This document shows, piece by piece, positions 53,946 through 63,460 of a stretch of DNA of 64,000 bases. The notes under the pieces are model-generated. The model made no database searches, was not told the origin of the DNA, and was given only the letters and a program-made list of their open reading frames with translations. Every line of letters begins with the position of its first letter. Position 1 is the first letter of the stretch. The stretch spans positions 550,263 to 614,262 of the forward strand of contig NZ_JANKJG010000001.1 in NCBI RefSeq assembly GCF_024733015.1, written 5' to 3'. A program made the position numbers and the translations under genes. The stretch is from Pseudosulfitobacter koreensis (lineage in GTDB: Bacteria; Pseudomonadota; Alphaproteobacteria; Rhodobacterales; Rhodobacteraceae).

Positions 53946-54586
53946 CCTTGGTTTTGCACAACTACTTCCGCTCCTCCACTTCGACACGGGTGCGGGCCGC
54001 GCTGAACCTCAAGGGGCTGGAGTATGAAAACGTCTCGCACGCGCTCTTGAAGGACGAACACCGCAGCGCCGAACACCTCGCGCTGAACCCCCAAGGTCTG
54101 GTGCCGACACTGGTGACGGACCACGGTCCGTTGCCGCAATCACTGGCGATCATCGAATGGCTGGACGAGGTTCACCCCCAGCCGCCGCTCTTGCCCGCTG
54201 ACGCATGGGGCCGGGCACGGGTGCGCAGTCTTGCACATATTATCGCGTTAGACGTACATCCCGTGAACAATCTGCGCATTCTCAAACATCTCGAGACGGA
54301 ATACGGTGTCGATGCCGACGGCAAGGCGGCGTGGTTCCGCAAATGGGCTGCCGATGGCATGGCCAGCCTCGAGGCGCGCCTGTCGTCCGAACCTGAAACC
54401 GGCACCTTTTGTCATGGCGAGGCACCGGGGCTGGCCGACCTGTGCCTGTTCGCCCAGGTGCTGAACAACGAACGCTTCGGCGTGGGGCTGGATGCCTGTC
54501 CGACCATTGCGCGCATTCATGCGGCCTGCATGGCGCTGCCCGCGTTTGAACGTGCAGCCCCGGCGAACCAGCCCGACGCCGTATGA
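53942..54586 (+). CDS. Maleylpyruvate/maleylacetoacetate isomerase (zeta-class GST)
   Basis: This 214-residue glutathione-dependent isomerase has the N-terminal thioredoxin-fold domain with the catalytic motif SSTSTRVRAAL near 10-20, NPQGLVPTL and a QSLAIIEWL glutathione-binding turn, then an all-helical C-terminal domain. It likely converts maleylpyruvate to fumarylpyruvate, which the upstream enzyme hydrolyses. The ring-cleaving dioxygenase is not in the window. Confidence 0.82.
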   Translation: MTLVLHNYFRSSTSTRVRAALNLKGLEYENVSHALLKDEHRSAEHLALNPQGLVPTLVTDHGPLPQSLAIIEWLDEVHPQPPLLPADAWGRARVRSLAHIIALDVHPVNNLRILKHLETEYGVDADGKAAWFRKWAADGMASLEARLSSEPETGTFCHGEAPGLADLCLFAQVLNNERFGVGLDACPTIARIHAACMALPAFERAAPANQPDAV

Positions 54587-54673
54587 TGCGACACCGTGGC
54601 CCAGTTTTCGGGTCCACGCGCGTGCTACCGTGATGTCAGCCAAACATGAATCCAGACTGATCGGAGCCACCGA

Positions 54674-55132
54674 ATGAAACCCATGATCCGCATTCTTGCC
54701 ATCCTTTCGCTTGCCACGCCCGCCTTTGCAGACAGTCACGCGATGGGCGATGCCGCAGAAGGGGCCAAGACCTTCAACAAATGCAAAAGCTGCCACGTGA
54801 TCGCCAATGGCGACGAAGTGATCGAGAAGGGCGGGCGCACCGGTCCCAACCTCTACGGTGTGATCGGGCGTCAGGCCGGTTCTGTCGAAGGGTACAGGTA
54901 TCAGGATTCCATCATTGCCGCGGGCGAGGCCGGTCTGATCTGGGATCAGGCATCGCTGGCCGAATACCTGGTCGATCCGCGCGAGTTCCTGCGCACCTAT
55001 CTGGACGACCCCAAGGCGAAATCCGGCATGGCCTACAAGCTGAGAAAAGGCGGCGAAGACGTCGCATCCTATCTGGCCGAAGTCGGCCCCGAAGTCGCTT
55101 CCGAAGACGAAGCGGCGCCTGCAGACGGCTAA
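54674..55132 (+). CDS. Class I cytochrome c (cytochrome c2/c550 type)
   Basis: The 152-residue protein has a signal peptide (about 1-19, ending in TPAFA). The heme-binding CKSCH lies near 37-41, GRTGPNLYGV around 58-67, and the distal Met ligand probably in KSGMAYKL. The long insertion and acidic tail (EDEAAPADG) are typical of alphaproteobacterial c2 cytochromes, soluble periplasmic electron carriers. Its stop shares CTAA with the convergent TTC38-like gene. Confidence 0.88.
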   Translation: MKPMIRILAILSLATPAFADSHAMGDAAEGAKTFNKCKSCHVIANGDEVIEKGGRTGPNLYGVIGRQAGSVEGYRYQDSIIAAGEAGLIWDQASLAEYLVDPREFLRTYLDDPKAKSGMAYKLRKGGEDVASYLAEVGPEVASEDEAAPADG

Positions 55133-56505
55133 GCGCCCGACGCTGCGGCGGTGCGGGCCCGCGCCTGCGCCGCCAGTTCCGGCAGACCGTTGCGGGTATA
55201 GACCTCTGCCAGCATCCGGTTCAGCGGCACACCGTCCGGGTCGTAGGTCCGACGCATCTCCAGCACCTGCTGCGCGCGCGCCACGTCGCCATTTTCCATC
55301 AGCGCATCCAGATGGATCTGGTCGAACAGATCGCGCTGGGCATGGCTGCCGCCACATTCCGCCAGCCGGGGCAAGGCCGCGCCCATCAGCCGCGCGGCCT
55401 CTGACCAGTTGCGGTTCGCATGGGCCACAATCCCTCGGGCTGCGGGCAGAGCGACCTCGGCCCAAGCGCGGTGATCGTGCTTCGTGGCATCTGCGGCACG
55501 CGCCTCGATCGCATCCATCATCACGCCCAGCGCTCTGCGGTCATCGGTGCGGCCCAACGCATATAGGTATTGCAGCGTCAAAAACGGGCTGACCGTATCG
55601 GCACCGCGCTGTGCCACGTGATCCACCACATCGGCCCAGCGGTCGCCCACGTCCACACCGGCAAAGTCCAGTCGCGCCAGCAAGGAAACGGCACTGACCT
55701 GATCCTGGCTATAGTCCTTGGACAGGCCCCAGATGTTTTCGTCATAGGCGCGCAGTACATCCGCATGACGTCCCTGGCTGATGTAGAACAGCGCCAGATG
55801 CCACCAGTTGTGGCTGCGCATGAAGCTGTTCAGATCGCGCCAGGTATCCGCAACGCTTTCCAGAAACACCGTGCCGCCTGCCACGTCGCCGCGCGTCAGA
55901 TAGATATGCGCCAACGCGTGATGCGCCCAAGGCTCGTCCGGGCGCAGCTCCATCGCGCGCCGTGCAGCAGCCTCGGCCTGATCCAGCAGGTGACACTCCT
56001 CGTAGCCGAAGGCGAGCATGCCGTGTGCATAGGCGATGTCGTCCGCGCCGGGAAAGGCGCGCGTGGCGATCCGCAGCATCGCGGGAAAATCACCGATGTT
56101 GAAGGTGTGGTACTGGCCCAGTTTCAGCATCACCATATCGCGCGGATAGCGGCGGATGGTCTCTTCGCACAGCGCGATCAACTCGGGAACCTTGCCGTCG
56201 TGAAACAGACGCGCGGCGTTCACCGTGGCCTGCTCGCGGGGGGTGGCGTTTTGCGCCGCAGCCTCTGCGGCTTTCAGGAACGGAGCGGCCAGTTGCGGGG
56301 CCACGGGCGCCTCCAGCAGCATATAAAGGATCGCGGCATAGGCATTGACCAGCGCGCAGCTGGGCGCAGCCTCGGCGGCGGCCAAAACATTGGCGGCTTT
56401 GGTCTGAAAGCTGATGAACCCGTGCACGAAGTCATCGATGCCCTGTAATGCAGCCGCATCCGCGCCAGAGACTGGCAGGCCGTAAAGATCGGTCATTTCA
56501 GGCAT
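55129..56505 (-). CDS. TTC38-like tetratricopeptide repeat protein
   Basis: The 458-residue soluble protein is built of alpha-helical repeats. The segment NWWHLALFYISQGRHADVLRAY and the KDYSQDQVSAVSLLARLD stretch after it are characteristic of the TTC38 group found in eukaryotes and bacteria; the function is unknown. It is the last gene of the ABC-transporter operon: its start overlaps the P1 peptidase gene by 8 nt. It has no signal peptide. Confidence 0.78.
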   Translation of the reverse strand: MPEMTDLYGLPVSGADAAALQGIDDFVHGFISFQTKAANVLAAAEAAPSCALVNAYAAILYMLLEAPVAPQLAAPFLKAAEAAAQNATPREQATVNAARLFHDGKVPELIALCEETIRRYPRDMVMLKLGQYHTFNIGDFPAMLRIATRAFPGADDIAYAHGMLAFGYEECHLLDQAEAAARRAMELRPDEPWAHHALAHIYLTRGDVAGGTVFLESVADTWRDLNSFMRSHNWWHLALFYISQGRHADVLRAYDENIWGLSKDYSQDQVSAVSLLARLDFAGVDVGDRWADVVDHVAQRGADTVSPFLTLQYLYALGRTDDRRALGVMMDAIEARAADATKHDHRAWAEVALPAARGIVAHANRNWSEAARLMGAALPRLAECGGSHAQRDLFDQIHLDALMENGDVARAQQVLEMRRTYDPDGVPLNRMLAEVYTRNGLPELAAQARARTAAASGA

Positions 56506-57502
56506 TGAGGTCACTCCAGCAAGGCAGCAGGTCATCGGGCTCAGCGTGGGCCAGAAACACGCCCCGCGCAATGGCCCGCGACAGGCACAGGGCGGCGGCA
56601 TGGCCGATCAGCGCCAGATCGCGGTGGTCGTCTTGCATAGGGCGCGCGCCGGTCGACAGGGCAAAGACCAGATCGCCGTCGCCCGGACTGTGCGCCGGGA
56701 CGCAGGCGCGCCCGATACCGTCGTGTGCGGCCCAGGCGACACGCTGGCATTGTGCCTTGGAGAGGCTGGCGTCAGTCGCGACAATGGCAATGGTGGTGTT
56801 GGCCCGCTCGATCATCGCGGCGGTCTTGCGGCTGTCCAAGGCGCGGCCCAACCCGCTGGCAGGGTCGGGGCCAAGGCCCCCAAACTCGCCGTCGATCTCG
56901 AACGGGGCCGCCCAGAAATGCCTGTCGCCCGGCGTGGTCACGGCCCCCATGGGGTTCGCCGCCACGAGTGCCGCAACGGTCGTTCCATCTGGCAGCACCA
57001 GCGAAGCAGACCCAAGCCCGCCCTTCATCATCGCCGTCATGGCGCCAGTGCCCGCGCCGACGCTCCCCAAATCGAAAGTGTCGCTTGCCGCATCGAACGC
57101 CGCGCGGCCCAGCTTGCGATAGGGGTTCTCCTCCCAATCCTTGTCGCCGCCAGACAAGAGGTCGAATATGATCGCCCCAGGAACCAGCGGAATCACTGCA
57201 TCGGCCACGCGGTATCCACGCCCCATTTCCCGCAGCCCGTCCACGACGCCCGAACAGGCATCCAGCCCATAGGCAGAGCCGCCCGACAGCACCAGCGCAT
57301 CGACCGCCGCGACCGACTTGTCGGGCTGCAACAGATCGGTTTCGCGGGTGCCGGGCGCGCCGCCCATCACCGCGACCGATGCGGCAAAGGGGGTGTCCGA
57401 TGTCACCACCGTGGCCCCCGACTTCAGCGCCTGATCGGTGGCGTTTCCGACGCGCACACCGGGCACGTCGGTCAAAAGATTGCGGGGGCCGGGTGTCATC
57501 AT
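56498..57502 (-). CDS. P1 family (DmpA/BapA-type) peptidase
   Basis: The 334-residue protein belongs to the self-cleaving Ntn-hydrolase-like S58 family, which includes aminopeptidase DmpA and beta-peptidyl aminopeptidases. Landmarks are LTDVPGVRVGNA at the N-terminus, LSGGSAYGLDA, VGAGTGAM, and KGGLGSAS. In family members self-cleavage between Gly and Ser/Thr in the last motif frees the nucleophile, here predicted as the Ser of GLGS. The start lies directly after the cupin stop. Confidence 0.85.
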   Translation of the reverse strand: MMTPGPRNLLTDVPGVRVGNATDQALKSGATVVTSDTPFAASVAVMGGAPGTRETDLLQPDKSVAAVDALVLSGGSAYGLDACSGVVDGLREMGRGYRVADAVIPLVPGAIIFDLLSGGDKDWEENPYRKLGRAAFDAASDTFDLGSVGAGTGAMTAMMKGGLGSASLVLPDGTTVAALVAANPMGAVTTPGDRHFWAAPFEIDGEFGGLGPDPASGLGRALDSRKTAAMIERANTTIAIVATDASLSKAQCQRVAWAAHDGIGRACVPAHSPGDGDLVFALSTGARPMQDDHRDLALIGHAAALCLSRAIARGVFLAHAEPDDLLPCWSDLNA

Positions 57503-57503
57503 G

Positions 57504-57854
57504 TCATATCCGTGGTTTGGGGGCGGCGGTGGCGACGTCGCCAGTGTTCGGAACACCCTTGGGTTCGATCAGCAGCACCTTGCATTCAGCCTCGGCGCGG
57601 GGCCGGTGGGTGACACCGCGCGGCACGATAAACAATTCGCCCGCACCGACGTGGTGTTCGGCACCTTCCAGATCCATGACCATCTCTCCTTCGAGGACCA
57701 GAAAGAAATCGTCGGTGTCGGGGTGCATGTGAAAGGGAAATTCACCTTGAAACTTCACCACCATCACGTCGTTGCCGTTGTAGTCAGCCACGACATGAGG
57801 GTCCCAATGGGTGCTGAACTGCGCCAGCTTCTCAGCCAGGTTGACGGATTTCAT
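57504..57854 (-). CDS. Cupin domain protein
   Basis: The 116-residue single-domain cupin has the first metal motif GEFPFHMHPDTDDFFLVLEGE, with two His and a Glu-type ligand set, and the second motif with PRGVTHRP. It could be a dioxygenase, isomerase or binding protein. The ATG overlaps the SDR stop (ATGA), and the P1 peptidase starts 1 nt after its stop. Confidence 0.84.
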   Translation of the reverse strand: MKSVNLAEKLAQFSTHWDPHVVADYNGNDVMVVKFQGEFPFHMHPDTDDFFLVLEGEMVMDLEGAEHHVGAGELFIVPRGVTHRPRAEAECKVLLIEPKGVPNTGDVATAAPKPRI

Positions 57855-58591
57855 ATGCAGCGCCCGCCGTCCACTTCCATGGCGACACCGGTGATCATGC
57901 TGGCCTCGTCCGAGCACAGGAACAGCGCTGCGTTCGCCAGATCCTCGGGCTGGGAAAAGCGGCCCAGCGGGATCGTCGACAGGAACTTGGCGCGGATTTC
58001 CGGCGTGTCCTCGCCCATGAAGGATTTCAGCAGGGGCGTTTCGCCCGCCACGGGGTTCAGTGCGTTGACGCGCACGCCGCTGGGGGCCAGTTCAACCGCC
58101 ATCGTGCGGGTCGCGGTGATCATCCAGCCCTTCGATGCGTTGTACCAATTCAGGTTCGGGCGCGGTGACACGCCAGCGGTCGAGGCGATGTTCAGGATCG
58201 CGCCTACGCCGCGGTCCTTCATGTGGGGTACAAGGCTGCGGGCGGTCAGATAGACCGACTTCATGTTGACGTTGAACACGCGGTCAAAGTCTTCCTCGGT
58301 CACATTCTCCATCGGTTGCGGCATGTGGGTGATGCCTGCATTGTTCACCAGAATGTCGATATGGCCCAATGACTTCAGCGCCACATCGGCCATCGCCTGT
58401 ACCGACGCGCCATTGCCCACATCGACCTGACAGTACTCCGCTCCCAGATCGGCAGCCACCTTGGCGGCACCGTCGCCGTTGATGTCGGCCACCAGAACGC
58501 GGGCCCCTTCGGCGGCAAAGCGGCGCACGATACCCTCGCCAAATCCCGAAGCCGCCCCTGTGACGATCGCCGTTTTTCCCTCAAGTCTCAT
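57851..58591 (-). CDS. Short-chain dehydrogenase/reductase (operon member)
   Basis: The 246-residue SDR has TGAASGFG at about 11-18, NNAGITH, the catalytic Ser in NIASTAG and YNASK. The C-terminal GVAMEVDGGRCI is standard. It follows the aldehyde dehydrogenase by 21 nt; together an alcohol-to-acid oxidation is a reasonable guess. Confidence 0.9.
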   Translation of the reverse strand: MRLEGKTAIVTGAASGFGEGIVRRFAAEGARVLVADINGDGAAKVAADLGAEYCQVDVGNGASVQAMADVALKSLGHIDILVNNAGITHMPQPMENVTEEDFDRVFNVNMKSVYLTARSLVPHMKDRGVGAILNIASTAGVSPRPNLNWYNASKGWMITATRTMAVELAPSGVRVNALNPVAGETPLLKSFMGEDTPEIRAKFLSTIPLGRFSQPEDLANAALFLCSDEASMITGVAMEVDGGRCI

Positions 58592-58612
58592 ATCTCTCTC
58601 CCTTGCGTGTAA

Positions 58613-60061
58613 TCAGCCGTGATGGGCCGCCACGGTTTTCAACGTGGAAAACCCGTACAGCGCCTCGAACCCTTTTTCGCGGCCGTGGCCGGATTTCCCG
58701 GTGCCGCCAAAGGGCAGTTCGACACCGCCGCCCGCGCCATAGTTGTTGATGAACACCTGCCCTGCACGCAACGCCCGTGCCAGTCGCATCTGGCGCGCAC
58801 CGTTGGCGGTCCAGATCGCCGCGACCAGCCCGTAATCGGTGCCGTTTGCGATGCGCACCGCCTCTTCTTCGGTGTCGAAGGGGATCAGCACCTGAACGGG
58901 GCCGAAAATCTCGTCGCGGGCCAGCGTGTGGTCGGGGGGCACATCCGCGAACAGGGTTGGCACGACATAAGCACCGGTCTCGGGCGCGTTTTGCAGCTTG
59001 CCGGTGGCGGCGACGGTCAGATCGGCGCCCTTGTCCAGAAACCCCCGAACGATGTCGCGCTGACGGTTCGAGATCAGCGGCCCGACGCGGAGGTCATCCA
59101 TCGCGGGGCCCACGGTAAGGCCGCGATATGCTTCGGCCATCCGGTCGCGTACCGTGTCATAGACACCGCGCTGCACCAGAATGCGCGAGGAGGCCGAGCA
59201 GGTCTGCCCGGCGTTCTGGATGCCCGCGTTCACCAGAAACGGCAGCGCCGCGTCAATGTCGGCATCGTCGAACACCAGTTGCGGGGATTTGCCGCCCAGT
59301 TCCAGCGTCACGGGTACCACATTGGCCCCTGCGGCCTGCTGCACCAGTGCCCCGGTGCGCACCGACCCGGTAAAGCTGATGTGGTGGATGCCGGGGTGTC
59401 CCGACAGCGCGGCACCAGCCTCTGTCCCCAGACCCGTAACCACGTTCAGCGCACCGTCGGGCAGGCCGACCTCCTGACAGATACGGGCAAAGGCCAACGC
59501 GGTCAGGCAAGCCTCTTCCGCCGGTTTCAGGACACAGGCGTTGCCCATCGTCAGCGCCGCGCCGACGCTGCGACCTATAATTTGCATCGGATAGTTCCAC
59601 GGCACGATATGCCCCGTCACCCCATGCGGTTCGCGCAGCGTATAGACGGTGTAGCCATCCAGATAGGGGATCGTCGCGCCATGCACCTTGTCGGCGGCAC
59701 CGCCATAAAACTCCATGTACCGCGCCAGCGCCACGGCATCGGCGCGGGCCTGTCCAAGCGGTTTGCCCACGTCGCAGGCTTCGATCTCAGCCAGAGTGTC
59801 GACGTAATCCAGTACGCGACGCCCGATCTCGGTCAGAAGGCGGCCCCGTTCCAGCGCCGTCATTCGGCCCCATTCACCATCCAGTGCCGATTGCGCGGCG
59901 GATACGGCGGCATCGATGTCGTCGCCCTTGCCGCGTGCAATAAGCGCCAGTTCGCTGCCGTTCGATGGATTGATCAGCGGGATCGTCTGGCCGCTGGTGC
60001 AGGGCTGCCATGTGCCGCCAATCAGGATTTCAGTAGGGTCAAACCAAAGGGGAGCAGTCAT
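58613..60061 (-). CDS. Aldehyde dehydrogenase family protein
   Basis: The 482-residue enzyme has the NAD-binding fold with VPWNYPM and SFTGSVRTG, the general base Glu in LELGGKSP, and the catalytic Cys in GQTCSASSR. The C-terminal part has the family PFGGTGKSGHGREKG. The substrate is unknown. The ATG at 60061 overlaps the ABC ATPase gene stop (ATGA). Confidence 0.92.
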   Translation of the reverse strand: MTAPLWFDPTEILIGGTWQPCTSGQTIPLINPSNGSELALIARGKGDDIDAAVSAAQSALDGEWGRMTALERGRLLTEIGRRVLDYVDTLAEIEACDVGKPLGQARADAVALARYMEFYGGAADKVHGATIPYLDGYTVYTLREPHGVTGHIVPWNYPMQIIGRSVGAALTMGNACVLKPAEEACLTALAFARICQEVGLPDGALNVVTGLGTEAGAALSGHPGIHHISFTGSVRTGALVQQAAGANVVPVTLELGGKSPQLVFDDADIDAALPFLVNAGIQNAGQTCSASSRILVQRGVYDTVRDRMAEAYRGLTVGPAMDDLRVGPLISNRQRDIVRGFLDKGADLTVAATGKLQNAPETGAYVVPTLFADVPPDHTLARDEIFGPVQVLIPFDTEEEAVRIANGTDYGLVAAIWTANGARQMRLARALRAGQVFINNYGAGGGVELPFGGTGKSGHGREKGFEALYGFSTLKTVAAHHG

Positions 60062-61668
60062 GATGCGGCCTCGTCTCTTGCGTCTGTCAGGTCGGGCAGC
60101 GATGGCGCCGCGGCGATCAAGGTTTGGGTGTAGGGGTGCTGCGGGTCGGAAAAGACCTGTTCGGTCGCCCCGTGTTCGACGATCTGTCCCGATTGCATGA
60201 CCAGCACGCGGTCGGTCACGGTGCGCACCACGCTTAGATCGTGGCTGATGAACAGATAGGTCAGTTCGTACTGGCGGCACAGATCGGCCAGCAGATCAAG
60301 GATCTGGGCCCGCACCGAGACGTCCAGCGCGCTGACCGCTTCGTCGAAGACGATGATTTCGGGCCGGATGATCAGCGCCCGCGCGATGGCGATGCGCTGG
60401 CGCTGACCGCCCGAAAACTGGTGCGGATATTTGTCGGCATCGGCTGCCGACAGCCCGACCGCCTCAAGCGTTTCCGCGATCAGGTCAGCGCGGGCCTGAC
60501 CCTTGGGCGGATTGTCCAGCAGATAGAAGGGTTCGGTGATCAGACGCGACACGCGGTGGCGCGGGTTGAAGCTGCCGTAGGGGTCCTGGAACACAACCTG
60601 CATGTTGCGGCGCACCGCCAGATTGGCCTTGCCCGCCGAAAACACCGGCGCACCGTTCAGGGTGATGGTGCCGCTTTGCACATCCTCCAGACCCAAAATC
60701 GCCCGTGTTAGGGTCGATTTTCCGCATCCGCTTTCCCCGACAAGGCCGACACGCTCGCCCTTCTTGATCTCGAAACTGACGTCGTTCACGGCCCGGAACG
60801 TGCCCGGCGCGCCGAACACCGTCTTGCGGGGCGTGCGGTAATCGCGGCTGACGTGGTCGACCTTCAACAGCGGCGCGTCGGATTTGCGCGCAGGCAGATC
60901 GACCTGATGGGACGACGCCTCGAACAGCAATTTGGTATAGGGATGCCGCATGTTGCGCAGCAGATGCGCGGTGTCGCCCTGTTCGACGATCTCACCGTGT
61001 TGCATCACCACGATGCGGTCGGCCATTTCCGACACGACGGCCAGATCGTGGGTGATCATCAGGAGGCCCATGTCATCCTCGCGCGCCAGCTTGGCCAGCA
61101 GTTTCAGGATTTGCGCCTGCGTGGTGACATCCAGCGCCGTCGTCGGCTCGTCCGCGATCAGCAGCGCGGGGCGCAGGGCGATGGCCATCGCGATCACCAC
61201 ACGCTGACGCTGGCCGCCGGACAGTTCATGCGGAAAGCGACCCAGCGGAAAGCGGTCTTGCGGCAGGCCCACGCGCGTCAGGGTGTCTGCGGCGGTCTGC
61301 ATCGCCTCGGCGCGGGTGCCTGCGCCGTGTATCAGAATCGTTTCGGCCACCTGATCGCCGATGGTCTTGACCGGGTTCAGCGCGGTCATCGGTTCTTGAA
61401 ACACCATGCCGATGGCATTGCCGCGCAGGGCGCACATCTGCGCCTCTGTCCGGGTCAGAAGGTCGGTGTCGTCAAGCATGATCCGCCCGGTGGCGTGCGA
61501 TCCATCGGGTGCAAGACCCATGACGGAAAACGCCGTCATCGACTTGCCCGACCCGCTTTCGCCGGTGATCGCCACAACCTCGCCCCGCGCCACCTCAAAG
61601 GTCACGTCGCGCAACACGGGATGGTTGTGGATGCCCATTGTCAGGTTCTGAACGCTCAGCAGGCTCAT
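60058..61668 (-). CDS. Dipeptide/oligopeptide-type ABC importer, fused double ATPase (DppD-DppF/GsiA-like)
   Basis: The 536-residue protein has two complete ATPase domains. The first has GESGSGKS near residue 37, LSGGQRQRV and [10 protein letters not shown]; the second has GESGCGKST near 315, FSGGQRQRI and [10 protein letters not shown]. It energises the two permeases encoded upstream. It overlaps them and the aldehyde dehydrogenase by 4 nt each. Confidence 0.93.
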   Translation of the reverse strand: MSLLSVQNLTMGIHNHPVLRDVTFEVARGEVVAITGESGSGKSMTAFSVMGLAPDGSHATGRIMLDDTDLLTRTEAQMCALRGNAIGMVFQEPMTALNPVKTIGDQVAETILIHGAGTRAEAMQTAADTLTRVGLPQDRFPLGRFPHELSGGQRQRVVIAMAIALRPALLIADEPTTALDVTTQAQILKLLAKLAREDDMGLLMITHDLAVVSEMADRIVVMQHGEIVEQGDTAHLLRNMRHPYTKLLFEASSHQVDLPARKSDAPLLKVDHVSRDYRTPRKTVFGAPGTFRAVNDVSFEIKKGERVGLVGESGCGKSTLTRAILGLEDVQSGTITLNGAPVFSAGKANLAVRRNMQVVFQDPYGSFNPRHRVSRLITEPFYLLDNPPKGQARADLIAETLEAVGLSAADADKYPHQFSGGQRQRIAIARALIIRPEIIVFDEAVSALDVSVRAQILDLLADLCRQYELTYLFISHDLSVVRTVTDRVLVMQSGQIVEHGATEQVFSDPQHPYTQTLIAAAPSLPDLTDARDEAAS

Positions 61669-62480
61669 ACCCGTGCCACCCGCAGCCGTGGGTCAAGCAT
61701 GTCGCGCAGCCCGTCACCCAGCAGGTTCAGACCCAGAACCGTGATGATGATCGCACAGCCGGGGATCAGCGCCATATGTGGCGCGATGCTGACCAACGTC
61801 TGCGCGTCGGCCAGCATCCGGCCCCAGCTGGGCGTCGGCGGCTGCGCACCCAGACCCACATAGGACAGCGCCGCCTCGGCCAGGATGCCCAGAGAGAACT
61901 GGATCGTGGCCTGAACGATCAGCAGGTTGGCGATGTTGCCCAGTACATGCTCGAACGCGATGCGCGCGTCGCCCTTGCCCGACACCCGTGCGGCCATGAT
62001 GAATTCCCGCGCAAGGATCGGCAGCGCGCCGCCACGGGTGACGCGGGCAAAGACCGGGATGTTGAAGATGCCGATGGCGATGATCGCATTGATCGCACCG
62101 GCACCGAAGATCGCAGTGATCAGGATGGCGATGACCAGACTGGGAAAGGCAAAGACCAGATCGTTGCCGCGCATGATCAGCTCGTCGATCCAGCCGCCAT
62201 TGCGCGCCGCGGCCCACAGGCCCAGCGGCACACCGATCAGCATGCCGATGCCCACGGCGACAAAGGCGACAGCAATAGAGGTCCGCGCGCCCACCATGAT
62301 CATCGACAGGATATCGCGCCCGAAGTGGTCGGTTCCCAGCCAATGCGTCATGTTCGGCGTCTGCAGCTTCTGCGGGATGTTCATCGCGGTGTGGGCGAAG
62401 GGCGTCCAGACAAAGCTGAGCAGGGCGGCCAGCACCACCAGCGCCGTCAGCAGACCGCCGATGATCATGTTGCGGCTCAT
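61665..62480 (-). CDS. Peptide/nickel-type ABC importer permease (DppC-like)
   Basis: The 271-residue inner-membrane permease starts at 62480 (MSRNMIIGGLL). It has an N-terminal helix, LGTDHFGRDILSMIMVGARTS typical of DppC, and the EAA loop EALSYVGLG-like AEAALSYVGLGAQPPTPSWG. The frame upstream of 62480 overlaps the first permease gene and is not part of the protein. Confidence 0.93.
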   Translation of the reverse strand: MSRNMIIGGLLTALVVLAALLSFVWTPFAHTAMNIPQKLQTPNMTHWLGTDHFGRDILSMIMVGARTSIAVAFVAVGIGMLIGVPLGLWAAARNGGWIDELIMRGNDLVFAFPSLVIAILITAIFGAGAINAIIAIGIFNIPVFARVTRGGALPILAREFIMAARVSGKGDARIAFEHVLGNIANLLIVQATIQFSLGILAEAALSYVGLGAQPPTPSWGRMLADAQTLVSIAPHMALIPGCAIIITVLGLNLLGDGLRDMLDPRLRVARV

Positions 62481-63424
62481 GTGCGGCTCCTCAGGCGCGG
62501 ATCGACCAGGGCATAGGCCAGATCGACGGCAAAGTTCACCATGATCACGGTAAAGACCAGCAGCATCACCACGCTTTCCACCACGATCAGATCGCGCGCA
62601 CTGATCGACTGGAACACCAGCCGCCCAAGGCCCGGCAGATAGAACACCTGTTCGATGATGATTGCCCCGGCCAGCAGGAACGAGAATTGCAGCCCGATGA
62701 TCGTCAGCACCGGGATCATCGCGTTGCGCAGCCCGTGCCGCCACAGCGCCTGTCCGCGCGTCAGCCCCTTGGCCCGCGCGGTGCGCATGAAATCCTCGCC
62801 CAGCACATCCAGCAATGCCGAGCGCATCACCCGCGACAGGATCGCCGCCTGCGGCAGGGCCAGCGAAATCGCGGGCAGGGTCAGCGACCACAGACCAGCG
62901 CCCAGCCCCTTGTCCCATCCGACAAAACCCCCCGCGCTGAACCAGCGCAGGTTGATGGCGAACAGCAGCACCAGCATCATCGCGAACCAGAAATTCGGGA
63001 TCGCGACGCCCAACTGCGTGGCCCCCATCACGGCGGTATCGCCCGCCTTGCCCCGGCGCGCGGCGGCATAGATGCCGGTGGGAAAGGCGATGGCGGTGCT
63101 AAGCGTCAGCGCATAGAGCGCCAGCGGCAGCGAGACCCACAACCGGTCCGCAATCATCTGCGCGACGGGTGTGCGATAGGTATACGAGGTACCGAAATCC
63201 CCGGTCAGCAGGCCACCGACCCATGACAGATATCGCTGCCATTTCGGCACATCCAGACCCAGTTCGGTACGCAGCGCCGCGATGGTGTCGGGCTGCGAAT
63301 TGATACCCAGCATGAACGTCGCAGGGTCCCCCGGAGCGACCTCGATCACAAAGAAAATCACCAGCGAGGCAACGGCCAGGCTGATGCAAAGCGAGAGAAG
63401 ACGTTTGAGGGTATATCGTAGCAT
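62477..63424 (-). CDS. Peptide/nickel-type ABC importer permease (DppB-like)
   Basis: The 315-residue permease starts most naturally at MLRYTLKRLLSL (63424); an in-frame ATG at 63442 adds six residues. Six membrane segments and the EAA-loop region DVLGEDFMRTARAKGLTRGQALWRHGLRNA are clear. It is the first gene of the eight-gene minus-strand operon. Its start is only 58 bp from the end of the IS630-type transposase gene. No substrate-binding protein gene is in the window. Confidence 0.93.
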   Translation of the reverse strand: MLRYTLKRLLSLCISLAVASLVIFFVIEVAPGDPATFMLGINSQPDTIAALRTELGLDVPKWQRYLSWVGGLLTGDFGTSYTYRTPVAQMIADRLWVSLPLALYALTLSTAIAFPTGIYAAARRGKAGDTAVMGATQLGVAIPNFWFAMMLVLLFAINLRWFSAGGFVGWDKGLGAGLWSLTLPAISLALPQAAILSRVMRSALLDVLGEDFMRTARAKGLTRGQALWRHGLRNAMIPVLTIIGLQFSFLLAGAIIIEQVFYLPGLGRLVFQSISARDLIVVESVVMLLVFTVIMVNFAVDLAYALVDPRLRSRT

Positions 63425-63460
63425 TGCGGGCAGGTTAGGCATGGATTGCGGCAGGGTCTA

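Noticed and set aside
58619..60133. 504-codon open frame antisense to the aldehyde dehydrogenase
   Set aside because: Shadow frame; the dehydrogenase motifs on the minus strand are complete.
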